From NCBI GenBank assembly GCA_026692905.1, contig JAPLNL010000119.1, positions 248,001-312,000 on the forward strand: a stretch of DNA of 64,000 nucleotides, read 5' to 3'. The stretch's first letter is position 1; the number at the start of each line of letters is the position of its first letter. Positions 24,577 to 34,318 of the stretch are shown here, piece by piece. A model generated the notes under the pieces. The model had not been told where the DNA came from, made no database searches, and worked only from the letters and a program-made list of their open reading frames with translations. This stretch comes from Planctomycetota bacterium. GTDB taxonomy: Bacteria; Planctomycetota; Planctomycetia; Pirellulales; Pirellulaceae. The position numbers were made by a program, and so were the translations under genes.

Positions 24577-25446
24577 ATGCATTCTGGTTGGCTAGTTGAA
24601 ATGGCGGGGTTGTGGGGCTACCACGGAGCGACGCTTGTCTGCGAACGCGACCCATTGCCTGTTGAAGCAGTCAATGAATACTGGCTTCGTAATCGTATTC
24701 GATTCGATGGTTGGAACGCGATGCTCTCCAATCTTCGGTCGAAGACACTTTCAATGAGTGTTTCAAGCCGCGTGCGAGCTTGGCATAAACTGCGGAGCGT
24801 GATCGAAGAAATACTGCTCGCAGAACCTCTGACGCGAGTTTGTGTCGCGGTTGCTTCCCAACTTGAAGAGCGTGAAGTTGACTGTGATTCTCGCGCGATT
24901 TTGCACAACGTGTTGTCATCGCATCTGGAGGTTCGGAATCGATGCCTCAAGATCATTCTTGAAGGGGTTGAACAAGGGTTGCCGGAGGCGGAGGAGTTGA
25001 ACCAGCTGCGACACTACTTGGAACACTGGACGGATTTACTGCTCGGGTATTTTGCCCATTCGAGCCTCGGAGCCCAGTACTCCTTTTCTGTTTCCCGGAT
25101 GGAGGAATTTGCAGAGGACTATAGCCAGCGAATGTTGGGCGACCAATCCAAAGTCGTGTGGTCCCTTCTGCAAGCGAGTTGTCGAGCTTGGCTCGATGAA
25201 CATCTTTCGCATTCCCCCGTTTCGCCAAGAATGAATCAACGTATTTGCGAGGCTGCAGTCGGTATGATTCACCCACATTTGTTCGATTCACTTGGTTGTA
25301 TGCGAACCCGCTTGATCCAGTCTATTGAGTACGGGATCAAACATGCAGACGAAACCGTTGCGAGCTTAGAGGATGGCTCATGGGAGTCGATGTCCCATGT
25401 CCTATCGCCATCGAAAAAACCTGCTTCGGTGCGTTTCCAAGCTTAG
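24577..25446 (+). CDS. Conserved hypothetical, alpha-helical
   Basis: About 289 residues, not recognised. The ATG at 24577 has GAGA about 8 nt upstream; a GTG at 24565 is an alternative start. No signal peptide or membrane helix. The sequence is almost all amphipathic helix (SSRVRAWHKLRSVIEEILLA, RNRCLKIILEGVEQGLPEAE, RICEAAVGMIHPHLFDSLG) with no recurring motif. It lies 82 bp upstream of the protein kinase on the same strand and may be co-expressed. It resembles the planctomycete-only cytoplasmic proteins I cannot name. Confidence 0.7.
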   Translation: MHSGWLVEMAGLWGYHGATLVCERDPLPVEAVNEYWLRNRIRFDGWNAMLSNLRSKTLSMSVSSRVRAWHKLRSVIEEILLAEPLTRVCVAVASQLEEREVDCDSRAILHNVLSSHLEVRNRCLKIILEGVEQGLPEAEELNQLRHYLEHWTDLLLGYFAHSSLGAQYSFSVSRMEEFAEDYSQRMLGDQSKVVWSLLQASCRAWLDEHLSHSPVSPRMNQRICEAAVGMIHPHLFDSLGCMRTRLIQSIEYGIKHADETVASLEDGSWESMSHVLSPSKKPASVRFQA

Positions 25447-25528
25447 ACGATCACCGAGCGCGACATATGAGTTAGAATAGGGTCGGCGAGCAGGAATCCC
25501 TTTTCTTATTTTCTGAGTCTCATCCACC

Positions 25529-27391
25529 GTGTCCCTCGATTTCGAAACAATTGGCCCATACAAGATCATCCGAATTCTCGGGCAGGGGGGGATGGGGACC
25601 GTTTACCTTGGTGCTCATTCTAAATCCAATGATCCAGTCGCAGTCAAGGTGATATCGTCCAGTATGGCGATGCACCAGCGTTTCCGTCGCAGGTTTGACG
25701 CTGAAATTCAAACACTCATCAAACTAAAACATCCCAATATTGTCCAGCTGATCGGATTCGGCGAAGAAAAGGGGCACTTGTTCTATTCCATGGAGTATGT
25801 CGATGGAGAGAATCTTCAGCAGCAGCTCCGACGAGAAAAAAAGATTGGCTGGGAGCGAGTCGTTGACATCGCCATCGAAATCTGCTCGGCGCTAAAGCAT
25901 GCCCATGATTTTGGCGTGATTCACCGAGACCTCAAACCCGCCAACTTGATGATCAATTCCCAAGGAAAGGCGAAGCTTACCGACTTCGGGATCGCTAAGT
26001 TATTCGGTGCAATGGAAGCCACCGTGGAAGGCTCTATCTTGGGAACCGCCGATTTTATGCCCCCCGAACAAGCAGAAGGGAAACCCGTTACAGTCCGGAG
26101 TGATCTCTATTCACTCGGCAGTATGTGCTATTCGGCGATCGCAGGTAGAGCCCCATTTACAGGAAAGAACATACCGGAGATTTTATTCAATGTTCGCTAT
26201 GGCCCCTCGACGCCGCTCGCGTCATTGGAGCCGTCAGTTCCCAGGGAGCTTTGCGATCTAATCGATGAACTCCTGCAACGCGAACCGTCGATGCGGCCTC
26301 CGACCGGTCTGGTCGTCGGAAATCGCTTGCAAGCACTGCGAGCCGGTTTGGCGATGCGAGCTCGTGAAAAGCTATCAAGCAAAACAGAAGTCCGTAATCT
26401 AAAAGAAATGACGAGTATCGACATGAACGACGATGAGTCGCTCATGCACGAAGTCAAGTCGCTTTCCCCCAACGAAAGTACAATCGTTGGAGCCACCCAG
26501 CAGTCCCATTCAAGCAACCATGAGAAAACAAGCGGATCGAACCCATCAGTTGCTGGGCCCGATGACAAAACTCGCTTGGCACCTTCGCAGTCAGAGTTTG
26601 AGTTAAGTGAGCAACCAAGCGGCATCGAATACATTGGCAATACGAACTTCCGGGAGGTTCAGGAAGAAGATCGTCGTCGCTCCAGCCTCGTCATCCCTGA
26701 AGACGAGTCTATATCTGCTTGGTCGCAATGGCTTAGTATCGGCGGACTGGTCGCCACATTGGTCGCGTGCGGCCTCGGTATCATTTGGTTTTCTCAGTCA
26801 CCGTCGGCTAACAAACTGTATCAAGAAATTGCGCCTGCGTTGAATTCGCCAGATGACGATCTGCTGTTTGCCGTTGAATCGACCGCAGAGCGATTCAAGG
26901 CGCTGTATCCGAGTGATCCACGATGCGAGGACGTCGACGCTTTGCTCGGTGAAATAGAATCGCTCCGATCCATACGCCAAATGCAACGCAAGGCAAAGCG
27001 AGGTGGTACGGATCAGTTAGATGCGGTCGAGCAAGCGTTTCTCGAATGCATAAAAGCTCAGTCGCTCGACACCGCGCTCGCTCAACGCAAACTCCAAGCG
27101 CTTGCCACCGTTTTTGCCGCCAACGAAAAACTAACATCGCGCCAAAGCCAAATTGTTGCTTTGGCGAAGCGGATGTCCGAACAAATTGCACTTGAGCCGA
27201 AACCGGCCCGGCACCCTGCGATCGAGTCGCTTGAGCAACAGATGGTTTGGGCCGAAGCGAACCTAAACCCCAGCACGAGAGCAGCGTGGTTGAAAGGGCT
27301 TATCGAACTCTTCGATGACAAGGCGTGGGCCAGGGAGCTTGTCGCGTTGGCAAAGCTCAAGTTGACAGCTATCGAGAATAACAAAGACTGA
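25529..27391 (+). CDS. Membrane Ser/Thr protein kinase
   Basis: A 620-residue Hanks-type kinase, GTG start. Residues 9-270 hold the kinase domain: glycine loop LGQGGMGTVYLG (17-28), Lys40 (VAVKV), HRDLKPAN with Asp134, DFG at 152-154, and PPEQAEGKPVTVRSDLYSLG at the activation and P+1 region. A disordered Ser/Asp-rich linker follows. One membrane helix is near residue 410 (LSIGGLVATLVACGLGIIWF), then a predicted extracytoplasmic helical domain. The C-terminal region does not match PASTA or other sensor domains I know, so the signal is unknown. Planctomycetes encode many such kinases. Confidence 0.93.
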   Translation: MSLDFETIGPYKIIRILGQGGMGTVYLGAHSKSNDPVAVKVISSSMAMHQRFRRRFDAEIQTLIKLKHPNIVQLIGFGEEKGHLFYSMEYVDGENLQQQLRREKKIGWERVVDIAIEICSALKHAHDFGVIHRDLKPANLMINSQGKAKLTDFGIAKLFGAMEATVEGSILGTADFMPPEQAEGKPVTVRSDLYSLGSMCYSAIAGRAPFTGKNIPEILFNVRYGPSTPLASLEPSVPRELCDLIDELLQREPSMRPPTGLVVGNRLQALRAGLAMRAREKLSSKTEVRNLKEMTSIDMNDDESLMHEVKSLSPNESTIVGATQQSHSSNHEKTSGSNPSVAGPDDKTRLAPSQSEFELSEQPSGIEYIGNTNFREVQEEDRRRSSLVIPEDESISAWSQWLSIGGLVATLVACGLGIIWFSQSPSANKLYQEIAPALNSPDDDLLFAVESTAERFKALYPSDPRCEDVDALLGEIESLRSIRQMQRKAKRGGTDQLDAVEQAFLECIKAQSLDTALAQRKLQALATVFAANEKLTSRQSQIVALAKRMSEQIALEPKPARHPAIESLEQQMVWAEANLNPSTRAAWLKGLIELFDDKAWARELVALAKLKLTAIENNKD

Positions 27392-27439
27392 GAACCGACC
27401 AGCGATCACTTTTGACACCTCAAGCGTTTTAAAATTTAA

Positions 27440-28333
27440 ATGCAAAATATCGTAGAAGTTACAGGGCTGACGAAAAGATATGGCAACTTTGCCGCATTGA
27501 ACGATTGCCAATTGTCCGTTCCGGAGGGGAGCGTATTCGGTCTGCTAGGGCCGAACGGGGCAGGTAAGACGACACTAATACGCTGTTTAATGGGATACTT
27601 GCGACCAACCTCAGGCGTCGCCAAAGCGGATGGGTTGGACTGCCAACATGAGAGTTTACTAGTCAGGCAGCGTGTCTGTTACTTGCCCGCCGAGACCAAG
27701 CTATTTCGAATGATGCGAGGAAGAGACTGCATTGATTTTTTTTCGGCGATTCACCCGCGAGGCAACAAGGCTCTTGCTCTCGGTATTGCCGACCGTCTCG
27801 AGTTGGATTTAAGACGCCGAGTAGGCTTTATGTCGACAGGTATGCGGCAAAAACTAGCGATCGCTTGTGTCTTGAGTTGCCAGTGTCGGCTCATGATCTT
27901 GGACGAGCCAACTGCCAATTTGGACCCAACCGTTCGATCGGAAGTCCTAAAACTGGTCCGAGAAGCAAACGAAAGGGGGACAACCATCGCTTTTTGCTCT
28001 CATGTGCTAAGCGAGATCGAAGAGATTTGCGATCATGCTGCCATTTTGAAAAGCGGCCAAGTGGTTCGCTCTATCGCTTTGAGCGAAGTCCGATTCGTGC
28101 ATCGTATTCAAGCAAACCTATCCGACGATACAAAACTGGGAGACATTCCGGCGACGATCCGAACGATCTCCAAAAAGGAAGGCTCGAATAAGGCAGGTCG
28201 AATCGTGTTGGAACTCGACGGTCCTCTCGATAATCATTTAAAGTGGTTGGGGATAAGCGGCCTCGAATCAGTCCAAATCGATTCAATCGGCCTTCGGAGC
28301 ATTTACGAAAGCGTTCATCCGGGCGTCGCCTAA
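27440..28333 (+). CDS. ABC-2 type transporter ATP-binding protein
   Basis: A 297-residue ATPase of the drug/Nod-type exporters. Walker A GPNGAGKTT is near 38-46; Walker B is RLMILDEPTANLDP. The signature is MSTGMRQKL rather than LSGGQ, a change seen in this subfamily. CSHVLSEIEEICD holds the switch His. The C-terminal 60 residues are the usual accessory domain. No permease follows; the next gene is convergent. The permease at 45384, about 17 kb away, is of a compatible class but linkage is unproven. Confidence 0.88.
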   Translation: MQNIVEVTGLTKRYGNFAALNDCQLSVPEGSVFGLLGPNGAGKTTLIRCLMGYLRPTSGVAKADGLDCQHESLLVRQRVCYLPAETKLFRMMRGRDCIDFFSAIHPRGNKALALGIADRLELDLRRRVGFMSTGMRQKLAIACVLSCQCRLMILDEPTANLDPTVRSEVLKLVREANERGTTIAFCSHVLSEIEEICDHAAILKSGQVVRSIALSEVRFVHRIQANLSDDTKLGDIPATIRTISKKEGSNKAGRIVLELDGPLDNHLKWLGISGLESVQIDSIGLRSIYESVHPGVA

Positions 28334-28480
28334 ACGGCTTGCGGCCTTTTGATTTAGTCGGTTAACAGTCACCCATAGGAGTAAGGCCAAAAGAACGTGG
28401 TACGCCTACGGCTGTCAGCTAAAAGAAGTCCCTTCACCGGACGTCTTGCGCCGTTCCTCTAACAGTGGGAACATCATTTT

Positions 28481-29029
28481 CTACTTGGCGGGAAGTTTTG
28501 CAACACCGAGCTTTTCTAATTGTTCGGCCAAATCTTTTCCGTGAGTCTCTGTGTTGACTTTGGACTCTACTGCGAGGATTTTTCCATCCTTGCCAATGAT
28601 AAAAGTCGTACGCCCCGCTTTTGTTTTATCGCTGCTCAGCACACCAAACATTTCTGCGTTCTTTCCCTTGGGGTCGCAGAGAATTGGATAATCCAAGTCG
28701 AGACTCTTAGCAAAATCTGCGTTTTTTTCAACGGAATCGGTGCTTGCGGTGAAGTAGGCGACGTCGAACTTTTTGAGCATATCTCCAGACTCCTTCATCG
28801 ACTTGCACTCTTTGGTACATCCGCCCGTGAAGGCTCGCGGAAACCAAGCGATGATAACTGCTTTCTTGCCTAAAAAATCTTTTGCCTTGTAGGTCTTGCC
28901 GTCGCTTCCTTGCAACTCAAAATCCGGTACGGTGTCGCCGACCTTTGGGACATCCGCGGAGATGGCAATACTAGGGAGGCAAAGGCATGAAGCAATGACA
29001 ACAATAAAACAACTGAGGAACGATCGCAT
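28481..29029 (-). CDS. Exported peroxiredoxin (AhpC/TSA, Bcp-like)
   Basis: A 182-residue thiol peroxidase. Signal peptide [20 protein letters not shown] with AISA cleavage, so it acts outside the cytoplasm. [15 protein letters not shown] carries the peroxidatic Cys71 and a second Cys75 three residues further, a CxxxC spacing different from the Cx4C of E. coli Bcp. The [12 protein letters not shown] segment supplies the conserved Arg. It may reduce hydrogen peroxide or lipid peroxides. Single gene, convergent with the ABC ATPase. Confidence 0.9.
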   Translation of the reverse strand: MRSFLSCFIVVIASCLCLPSIAISADVPKVGDTVPDFELQGSDGKTYKAKDFLGKKAVIIAWFPRAFTGGCTKECKSMKESGDMLKKFDVAYFTASTDSVEKNADFAKSLDLDYPILCDPKGKNAEMFGVLSSDKTKAGRTTFIIGKDGKILAVESKVNTETHGKDLAEQLEKLGVAKLPAK

Positions 29030-29168
29030 TTCAAAATCACCTTGAATGGGTTAGGGTGGGTGGACGAAGCCCCGCTAGTATAACGAAGTCGTCAAGGCGA
29101 TTGTCATCGTGTTGAGCTTATTTTTGAAACGCACCGCAAAGACAGGAACGGAACGTCAAACCCGATGA

Positions 29169-30881
29169 CTACTTAGATTGTCCCGCTGTGGCTCTCGCAG
29201 TACGTTTGAACGCGGACAGCAGTTGTTCCAATTTTGCGTTGAGCTCTTCCACGCTAGCCGCCCAGCTTTGATGCGATTGATCGTGCTCGTCGCTTAGTTG
29301 CTTCCATCGTCCATTGATTTTTTCTAGCTCAAAATGAAGTTGCTCGGTACCTCGAATCTTAGCTTGTGAAAGCTTTCGTTGTGTATCCAAGTCGTAGCTT
29401 GGCTTCAGAACGGCTTCGATGGCTTCGAGACTCGACGGTTCAATTTCAATGAGTATCTCATTTTGGTCCCCCGACATAGCTGACGTTGTTCCAATCAATT
29501 TGCCAACGATTCGGGCCTCTTTGTGGGTACTGGGGTTACTTAGACGCAAGCCGGTCTCAGAAAGATCGACACAAGCTCCCAAGGGAATCGATATTTTTGC
29601 CGACCAACCCTGGTTAGCATGCTGAATGGTCGCCACGCTCTTGTCACGTGCGTCAAGGATACGTTGAACAACGACTTGCAATTGGGTTGAGTCGGACTGA
29701 ACGCATTCCATTTCCTGCACAGTACAGGTCAGCCACGGAGTAGCTGCGGATTGCGAATCACGTGTCATTCGAATGTTGACAATCGGTTTGTCAACGTCCG
29801 CGAGGTCGCGACTACACAAATTTTTGCAAACGAGCTCAAACTCACTATTCGATTCAGGCGAATCTGCGGGGGACCCTGTGAATTGAATAGTCCCTTTTAC
29901 TTTGCCTGCGAGCAGCCGTGTAAAACCGACTGGCAACTTGGAAACGAATTCGGAGTTGGCCACGCTGACCTGTGTCGGAACCTGACTATCGATTTTTGAG
30001 GCAATGGCTGGCGACTCACGCAACGCAGTAATGGATTGCAGGGCTAGCTGAAGTACGGATCGGTTTTGGTTCCACTCCCTAGCAATTGCAGATTTTGCCA
30101 ATTGCATTGCGTCTACGGTAATCTTGGGCGGCGTAAAAACCGCCTGTTGCGCTAGATTTTGTAGCAGTTTTTCCGGAGCAAATTCTGTCAGGGAAATTAG
30201 CTCTTTCTCCGACTTCTTGTAAGCAACACGATCTTCAGCCATCAACTGATTGATCGATGCCAACTGTATTTTTGCCTTCTCCACGACATCTTGTTGGCGA
30301 AGCACGTTTAAAGAGCCATCGCTGGGCATCGCTTCGGCGAGATGTTGTAGCATGTCGCGAATTCGAGTAGCCACGTTTAATTGGGATTGGCTTTGCTTGC
30401 TCGACGCAAAAGCAATCTTTTGTTTCATCTCATGAAGGATCGGCTCGATTACCAGAGCGAAGGTTGCGATGTCTTTGGACTCTTCAGGAAGAGGCGATTG
30501 CGAGGGGGATTCAACTGCAAACGGAATGAATTCGCTAGTCGGTTCGGCTACCATCCAATGAACATCGGTCGCAATGACGCTATTCACTTTCAAATTGCGA
30601 TACAGCAGACTGTTCCAATCAAACTTAAGTGCAACGTAAGGAATTCGATCGAACTGAGAGCTTGATTGCGCATTGCCGTCATCTATTACCGAATGGACGA
30701 CAACATTTCGAAGGGCTATCGTACCGTCAATAAGTGAAATCTTGGATGATCCAATCTCAACTTTTGCCTTCATGATCTCGGAAAGTCGAGATTCCATTCG
30801 GGAACGCATGATCGGTTGGCAGCAGCAAATTCCGCCACCGAGGGTCACGGTTGCAATGAGAAGTCGACGACGAAACGTCAT
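29169..30881 (-). CDS. AsmA-like protein resembling TIGR03545
   Basis: A 570-residue protein with an N-terminal membrane anchor (RRRLLIATVTLGGGICCC). The next section, MKAKVEIGSSKISLIDGTIALRNV, is the AsmA-type motif of bridge-like envelope proteins, and this lengthy form resembles family TIGR03545. The middle has long helices (EMKQKIAFASSKQSQSQLNV), probably periplasmic. The C-terminal 60 residues are a coiled coil (KRTARATAGQSK tail). The start overlaps the stop of the DUF2062-like gene by 4 bp, so translation is coupled. As I recall, TIGR03545 and TIGR03546 genes are usually adjacent in outer-membrane bacteria, which supports the call. Confidence 0.78.
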   Translation of the reverse strand: MTFRRRLLIATVTLGGGICCCQPIMRSRMESRLSEIMKAKVEIGSSKISLIDGTIALRNVVVHSVIDDGNAQSSSQFDRIPYVALKFDWNSLLYRNLKVNSVIATDVHWMVAEPTSEFIPFAVESPSQSPLPEESKDIATFALVIEPILHEMKQKIAFASSKQSQSQLNVATRIRDMLQHLAEAMPSDGSLNVLRQQDVVEKAKIQLASINQLMAEDRVAYKKSEKELISLTEFAPEKLLQNLAQQAVFTPPKITVDAMQLAKSAIAREWNQNRSVLQLALQSITALRESPAIASKIDSQVPTQVSVANSEFVSKLPVGFTRLLAGKVKGTIQFTGSPADSPESNSEFELVCKNLCSRDLADVDKPIVNIRMTRDSQSAATPWLTCTVQEMECVQSDSTQLQVVVQRILDARDKSVATIQHANQGWSAKISIPLGACVDLSETGLRLSNPSTHKEARIVGKLIGTTSAMSGDQNEILIEIEPSSLEAIEAVLKPSYDLDTQRKLSQAKIRGTEQLHFELEKINGRWKQLSDEHDQSHQSWAASVEELNAKLEQLLSAFKRTARATAGQSK

Positions 30882-31963
30882 GCCGATTTCTCCGACGTCT
30901 TTCGGACCGAGTCTTTAGAACCATTAATATGCCACAATAAGTACTTCAGCGATTCGTCGCGATTGCCTACTTGGCTGGCGGTATGACTGAGGTCGTAACT
31001 GATCGTTTGACCAACGAGCCCCTTCGTTGTTGGTGCAACGCCTTGTTCGTAGGAGTCTTTGGAAGCGAAGGTGGATCCATTTCCTGTTGGCATAGGGTTT
31101 CCTTGTATGTGAGGAACTGCGGACGAATCTTTTTTGACTTGGTTGGATTCTTGTGCAGTTGGGAATGGTTTCCGATAGCGCACCACTTCGATGACCGTTT
31201 CACGAAGAAATGTGTCGTTACCTTCCGGAAGCACTTCCCCGGTAAAAATAGTTGGAATCGTTCTTTGTTTTCGCTGGCGATCCGTCGGCCGAGTCAACTT
31301 CGCCGAGGCTTCGGTGGTGGATTTGGCAGACTCTGTCGCGGAAGTGTACACGGTCGACGCTACCGCCCCAGGCGTTCCAGTAAGTGAGTCGGAACCAGTA
31401 AAGTACTGATCGTCGGAAACGACTTTAAGTTCTGGCAACGGCTTTTCTTGACGTGATTTTGATTGTTCCGCTACAGACTTTCTATATTGAATAGCATCGT
31501 TGGCTACCTGCTCCAACGCGATACTTTCTAATTTTTGGCTTGCTTTCGAAAGTAGCCAAAAGCAAATCGCAAAGGCCGGGAGGAACGTTAGGATGCCCAA
31601 TCCTATACCGCCGAGAACGAGAGTGTTTTCCAGGCGTGCCCAGGGCAAGATGGGAAACTGATAAAGAAAACCGATAGCTCTGGCGATCATGGGTTGTTCG
31701 AGCAGCGTCGAACCGACCGCAGCAGTGATGGGGCTGAACCATATACTGGCAAAGCTTAGAGCGATGGCAGTTGCGCACGCGACCAGCTGATTGATTCTAA
31801 GAAAAGCGATCATGGCAACGAGTGCGATGACAACGAGATTGTCTTTTGGAATCAATCCGAGCACGATCCCGATCGCAATAGCTAACGCGATTTGCGCCGG
31901 GCTGCGATATTGGGAAAGGATCGCAATGATTCGCTTTGAATTTCTGCTGATCCGAGAAATCAT
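30878..31963 (-). CDS. DUF2062-like membrane protein (TIGR03546-like)
   Basis: 361 residues from ATG 31963. The frame extends to 32143, but the extra 60 residues look like untranslated sequence and the preferred ATG has AGGGG close upstream. Membrane segments: AQIALAIAIGIVLGLIPKDN, VVIALVAMIAFL, ATAIALSFASIWFSP and TLVLGGIGLGILTFLPAFAI. GLIPKDN and SFASIWFSP fit the TIGR03546 pattern. The C-terminal 180 residues are hydrophilic and disordered, a long extension. It overlaps the AsmA-like gene by 4 bp; together they may form an envelope lipid or protein transport pair. Function unproven. Confidence 0.75.
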   Translation of the reverse strand: MISRISRNSKRIIAILSQYRSPAQIALAIAIGIVLGLIPKDNLVVIALVAMIAFLRINQLVACATAIALSFASIWFSPITAAVGSTLLEQPMIARAIGFLYQFPILPWARLENTLVLGGIGLGILTFLPAFAICFWLLSKASQKLESIALEQVANDAIQYRKSVAEQSKSRQEKPLPELKVVSDDQYFTGSDSLTGTPGAVASTVYTSATESAKSTTEASAKLTRPTDRQRKQRTIPTIFTGEVLPEGNDTFLRETVIEVVRYRKPFPTAQESNQVKKDSSAVPHIQGNPMPTGNGSTFASKDSYEQGVAPTTKGLVGQTISYDLSHTASQVGNRDESLKYLLWHINGSKDSVRKTSEKSA

Positions 31964-32180
31964 GGCCCCTACTAAGTTCGTTAAAACGCCGAGCAACCGT
32001 GCGTTACGGTGGAATGGGAAAAGCCGATCGCTAAACACGAGCGTCGCTTTCTTGAAACATCGGTAAGTCGCGTTGGAAAATAGAGCCGAATACGCAGACG
32101 TTGCCGAATTTACGGAAGGTTGGCCAAAGTCGGGTGCTAGCAAACGCCCGATTGCACTCCGCGTTTTGTCGATTACGCTC

Positions 32181-32236
32181 TAAGGCGAGCGGCGGGTACC
32201 AAAATGCCCATCGCGACGCGCCAGCGAGTCGTGCTA
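32181..32236. repeat. Composite repeat F plus degenerate A
   Basis: TAAGGCGAGCGGCGGGTACC (group F core) at 32181-32200 is followed by a decayed A-like right arm, GTCGTGCTA, at 32228-32236. It lies upstream of the S4 gene, which also has a full A copy downstream. Confidence 0.65.
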
Positions 32237-32306
32237 AATCAGATTTCATGCTGTCGCGCGCCAAAAGCACAGCCCACTTACACCCTCAACCAAGAAGTAT
32301 GCGTTT

Positions 32307-32546
32307 ATGCAAGGTCCAAACCAGCCCGAAGAAGAAACCATCGAATTGGATCAGTTTCTCAAGTTGGCAGAAGTAACGCAGTCTGGTGGCCAGGCGAAAC
32401 ACCTAATTCAGTCCGGCGGTGTTCTCGTGAACGGCGTGGTTGAAACACGCCGGGGGAAAAAACTTCGCCCCGGCGATCGGATTTTTGTTGGTGGCGAGGA
32501 GTTCGTTGTCGGCTCAGATTCCGACGACGAAGAGTTTGAGTCCTAA
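32307..32546 (+). CDS. S4 RNA-binding domain protein, YbcJ-like
   Basis: 79 residues, essentially one S4 domain: IELDQFLKLAEVTQSGGQAK, then HLIQSGGVLVNGVVETRRGK and KLRPGDRIFVGG. The pattern ...G.AK..I..G.V.VNG..E.R.G.KL..GD resembles the E. coli YbcJ family of small S4 proteins. The C-terminus is acidic (DSDDEEFES). Likely binds structured RNA, but the target is unknown. Flanked on both sides by dispersed repeats. Confidence 0.9.
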   Translation: MQGPNQPEEETIELDQFLKLAEVTQSGGQAKHLIQSGGVLVNGVVETRRGKKLRPGDRIFVGGEEFVVGSDSDDEEFES

Positions 32547-32571
32547 GGCGATCGGCAAAATGGAAATTTCA

Positions 32572-32631
32572 TAGCACGACGCGCAAGCTAGTGAATCTAC
32601 CACCCAATTCAATGTCTTGCGCGTCGTGCTA
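32572..32631. repeat. Dispersed palindromic repeat group A, complete copy
   Basis: Arms TAGCACGACGCGCAAG (32572-32587) and CTTGCGCGTCGTGCTA (32616-32631) are a perfect 16-bp inverted repeat with a 28-nt centre. This is the cleanest copy in the window and is taken as the reference. It sits between the convergent S4 and kdgK genes, where it could terminate both transcripts. Confidence 0.92.
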
Positions 32632-32663
32632 GGTAAATTGGGCCACACTCAGGTTGAACCGAA

Positions 32664-33671
32664 TTATCTTACAAGTGTTTCGCTGGAGTTGCCGTCGAGC
32701 AAACGCTCCACCTCTTGCCTTGAAATCAACGGTAAGTCACCCGGAATGCTGTATTTCAGTCGGGCTGTTGCGGTTGCCCACTGCAGCGATCGCCGCAAAT
32801 CTTGCTCTTCCAACCAGGCGGAAAGAAACCCGGCCGAAAACGAATCTCCGCCACCAAGCCGACCGATCGGTTCGACGGGTTCAATCGCCTGTGTAATACT
32901 ATGGTTCGCGTCGCTCGCCATGGCACCGCGCGTTCCTAAAGTCATGACCGTTGGTCGGCCTGATCGCATCGCTACCAGTTGCGACATCGCAAGTTCGTCG
33001 CTCAACTCAACACGAATACCCCATAGATTGTTGGCATCGCGTCGAGGCAAAAAAGCGAGGTCCGCAGATTCAAACAGGGACTGACTGTATTGGCGCGCCT
33101 GTTTGGCACTACATAGCAGCGATCGGTGGTTTACGTCAAAACTGATTTGCCAACCTACCGATCTTGCCCGCTTTACCGCTTCAGCGACGGTTTCGCGAAC
33201 CGAATCGCTTAGCCAAAGCGAAATACCGGTAATGTGCAGCCATTTGGATTTGAAAGGAGCGAATAAGTCCGAAGGCAGATCGCTTGGCTGGAAGTTTGAA
33301 AAAGCAGAATTCGCACGATCGTAAATGACCTGGCTGTTTCTAGGTGGAGTACCCGCTTCTAAGAAGTACAGCCCAACGCGGTCGTTGTTCGTCCATACGA
33401 TATGCTTGGTGCAGACTCCATGCGCGGCGATGGCCCGTTCGACTTTTCTCCCCAAGTGGTTGTCGGTCATCCTGGATAGCCATGCGACTCGTTTCCCAAG
33501 TCGAGATAGGCCAACGGCCGTGTTCGACTCACTCCCTCCGACATGCACTTGCAAGCTTTCGGCCTGCTCAAGGCGAAGATTGCTATCAGGGGTCAATCGC
33601 AGCATGGTTTCGCCCAAAGTGACGACATCCCATAGCGTTTCTGAAGAATGATTGCTGATTGTTGAATTCAT
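32664..33671 (-). CDS. kdgK: 2-keto-3-deoxygluconate kinase, PfkB family
   Basis: A 335-residue ribokinase-fold sugar kinase. ATG 33671 overlaps the aldolase stop by 4 bp (ATGA) and is preferred over the frame opening at 33737. N-terminal DVVTLGETMLRLTP and VGGSESNTAVGLSRLG fit PfkB signature 1. The C-terminal RLGGGDSFSAGFLSAWL is signature 2 with the catalytic Asp. Together with the adjacent KDPG aldolase this gives KDG to KDPG to pyruvate plus glyceraldehyde-3-phosphate, the lower part of hexuronate or galactonate breakdown. Other PfkB kinases cannot be excluded by sequence alone, but context favours KdgK. Confidence 0.85.
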   Translation of the reverse strand: MNSTISNHSSETLWDVVTLGETMLRLTPDSNLRLEQAESLQVHVGGSESNTAVGLSRLGKRVAWLSRMTDNHLGRKVERAIAAHGVCTKHIVWTNNDRVGLYFLEAGTPPRNSQVIYDRANSAFSNFQPSDLPSDLFAPFKSKWLHITGISLWLSDSVRETVAEAVKRARSVGWQISFDVNHRSLLCSAKQARQYSQSLFESADLAFLPRRDANNLWGIRVELSDELAMSQLVAMRSGRPTVMTLGTRGAMASDANHSITQAIEPVEPIGRLGGGDSFSAGFLSAWLEEQDLRRSLQWATATARLKYSIPGDLPLISRQEVERLLDGNSSETLVR

Positions 33672-34318
33672 ACTGCATTGCAATCCAATTCGCTGGCTTT
33701 CACATACTCGGAAGCGGTCTGGATCAGTTTCTTCCAATCCTTGTTTTGAATGGCGATCGGATCAAGCAATTGGCTACCGATACCGACGGCTACCGCACCG
33801 GCTGCAAAAAACGTGGCTATGTTCTTTAAGTCGACGCCACCCGTCGGCATGAGTTTGAGGTACGGCATTGGGGCTAGCACATCTCTAATGTAGCCAGCTC
33901 CCAACGTTCTTGCGGGAAACACTTTGACAATATCGGCCCCAGCATCCCAGCACGTTGCGATTTCGGTTGGGGTGTAAGCTCCCGGGCAGACGGCGACTTT
34001 GTTTTGTTTGCAGTAATCGATAATCTGAACCGAGGTAATAGGCGAGACTATAAATTGTGCTCCACTATCGATCGCGAGTTTTGCTTCTTCGAGCGAACGA
34101 ACAGAGCCGATGCCGACGACCGCTTTTTGGGACATAATCGCTTGGTGGGTATCTCTCATTTTTCTAACGACAGCAGGTGCGGCTGCGTTTGTCAGCGTGA
34201 ACTCAAGAGCCCGAATTCCCGCCTGAAGCAAAGCGTCGGTGATCGGAGGTGCCGTCGATAGGTCCTCCAACCTAAGAATGGCGACGAGACGGGCGTCGAG
34301 GATTGTTTCAATGGTCAT
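33668..34318 (-). CDS. eda: KDPG/KHG aldolase
   Basis: A 216-residue class I aldolase cleaving 2-keto-3-deoxy-6-phosphogluconate to pyruvate and glyceraldehyde-3-phosphate. Glu39 (ALEFTLTN) and Schiff-base Lys132 (DIVKVFPA) are present; MPTGGVDLKN is the phosphate site. ATG 34318 gives the normal length; the 51 residues before it in the open frame look non-coding. First gene of the eda-kdgK operon. The divergent Cys-rich gene begins about 170 bp upstream, so a shared control region is possible. Confidence 0.92.
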   Translation of the reverse strand: MTIETILDARLVAILRLEDLSTAPPITDALLQAGIRALEFTLTNAAAPAVVRKMRDTHQAIMSQKAVVGIGSVRSLEEAKLAIDSGAQFIVSPITSVQIIDYCKQNKVAVCPGAYTPTEIATCWDAGADIVKVFPARTLGAGYIRDVLAPMPYLKLMPTGGVDLKNIATFFAAGAVAVGIGSQLLDPIAIQNKDWKKLIQTASEYVKASELDCNAV

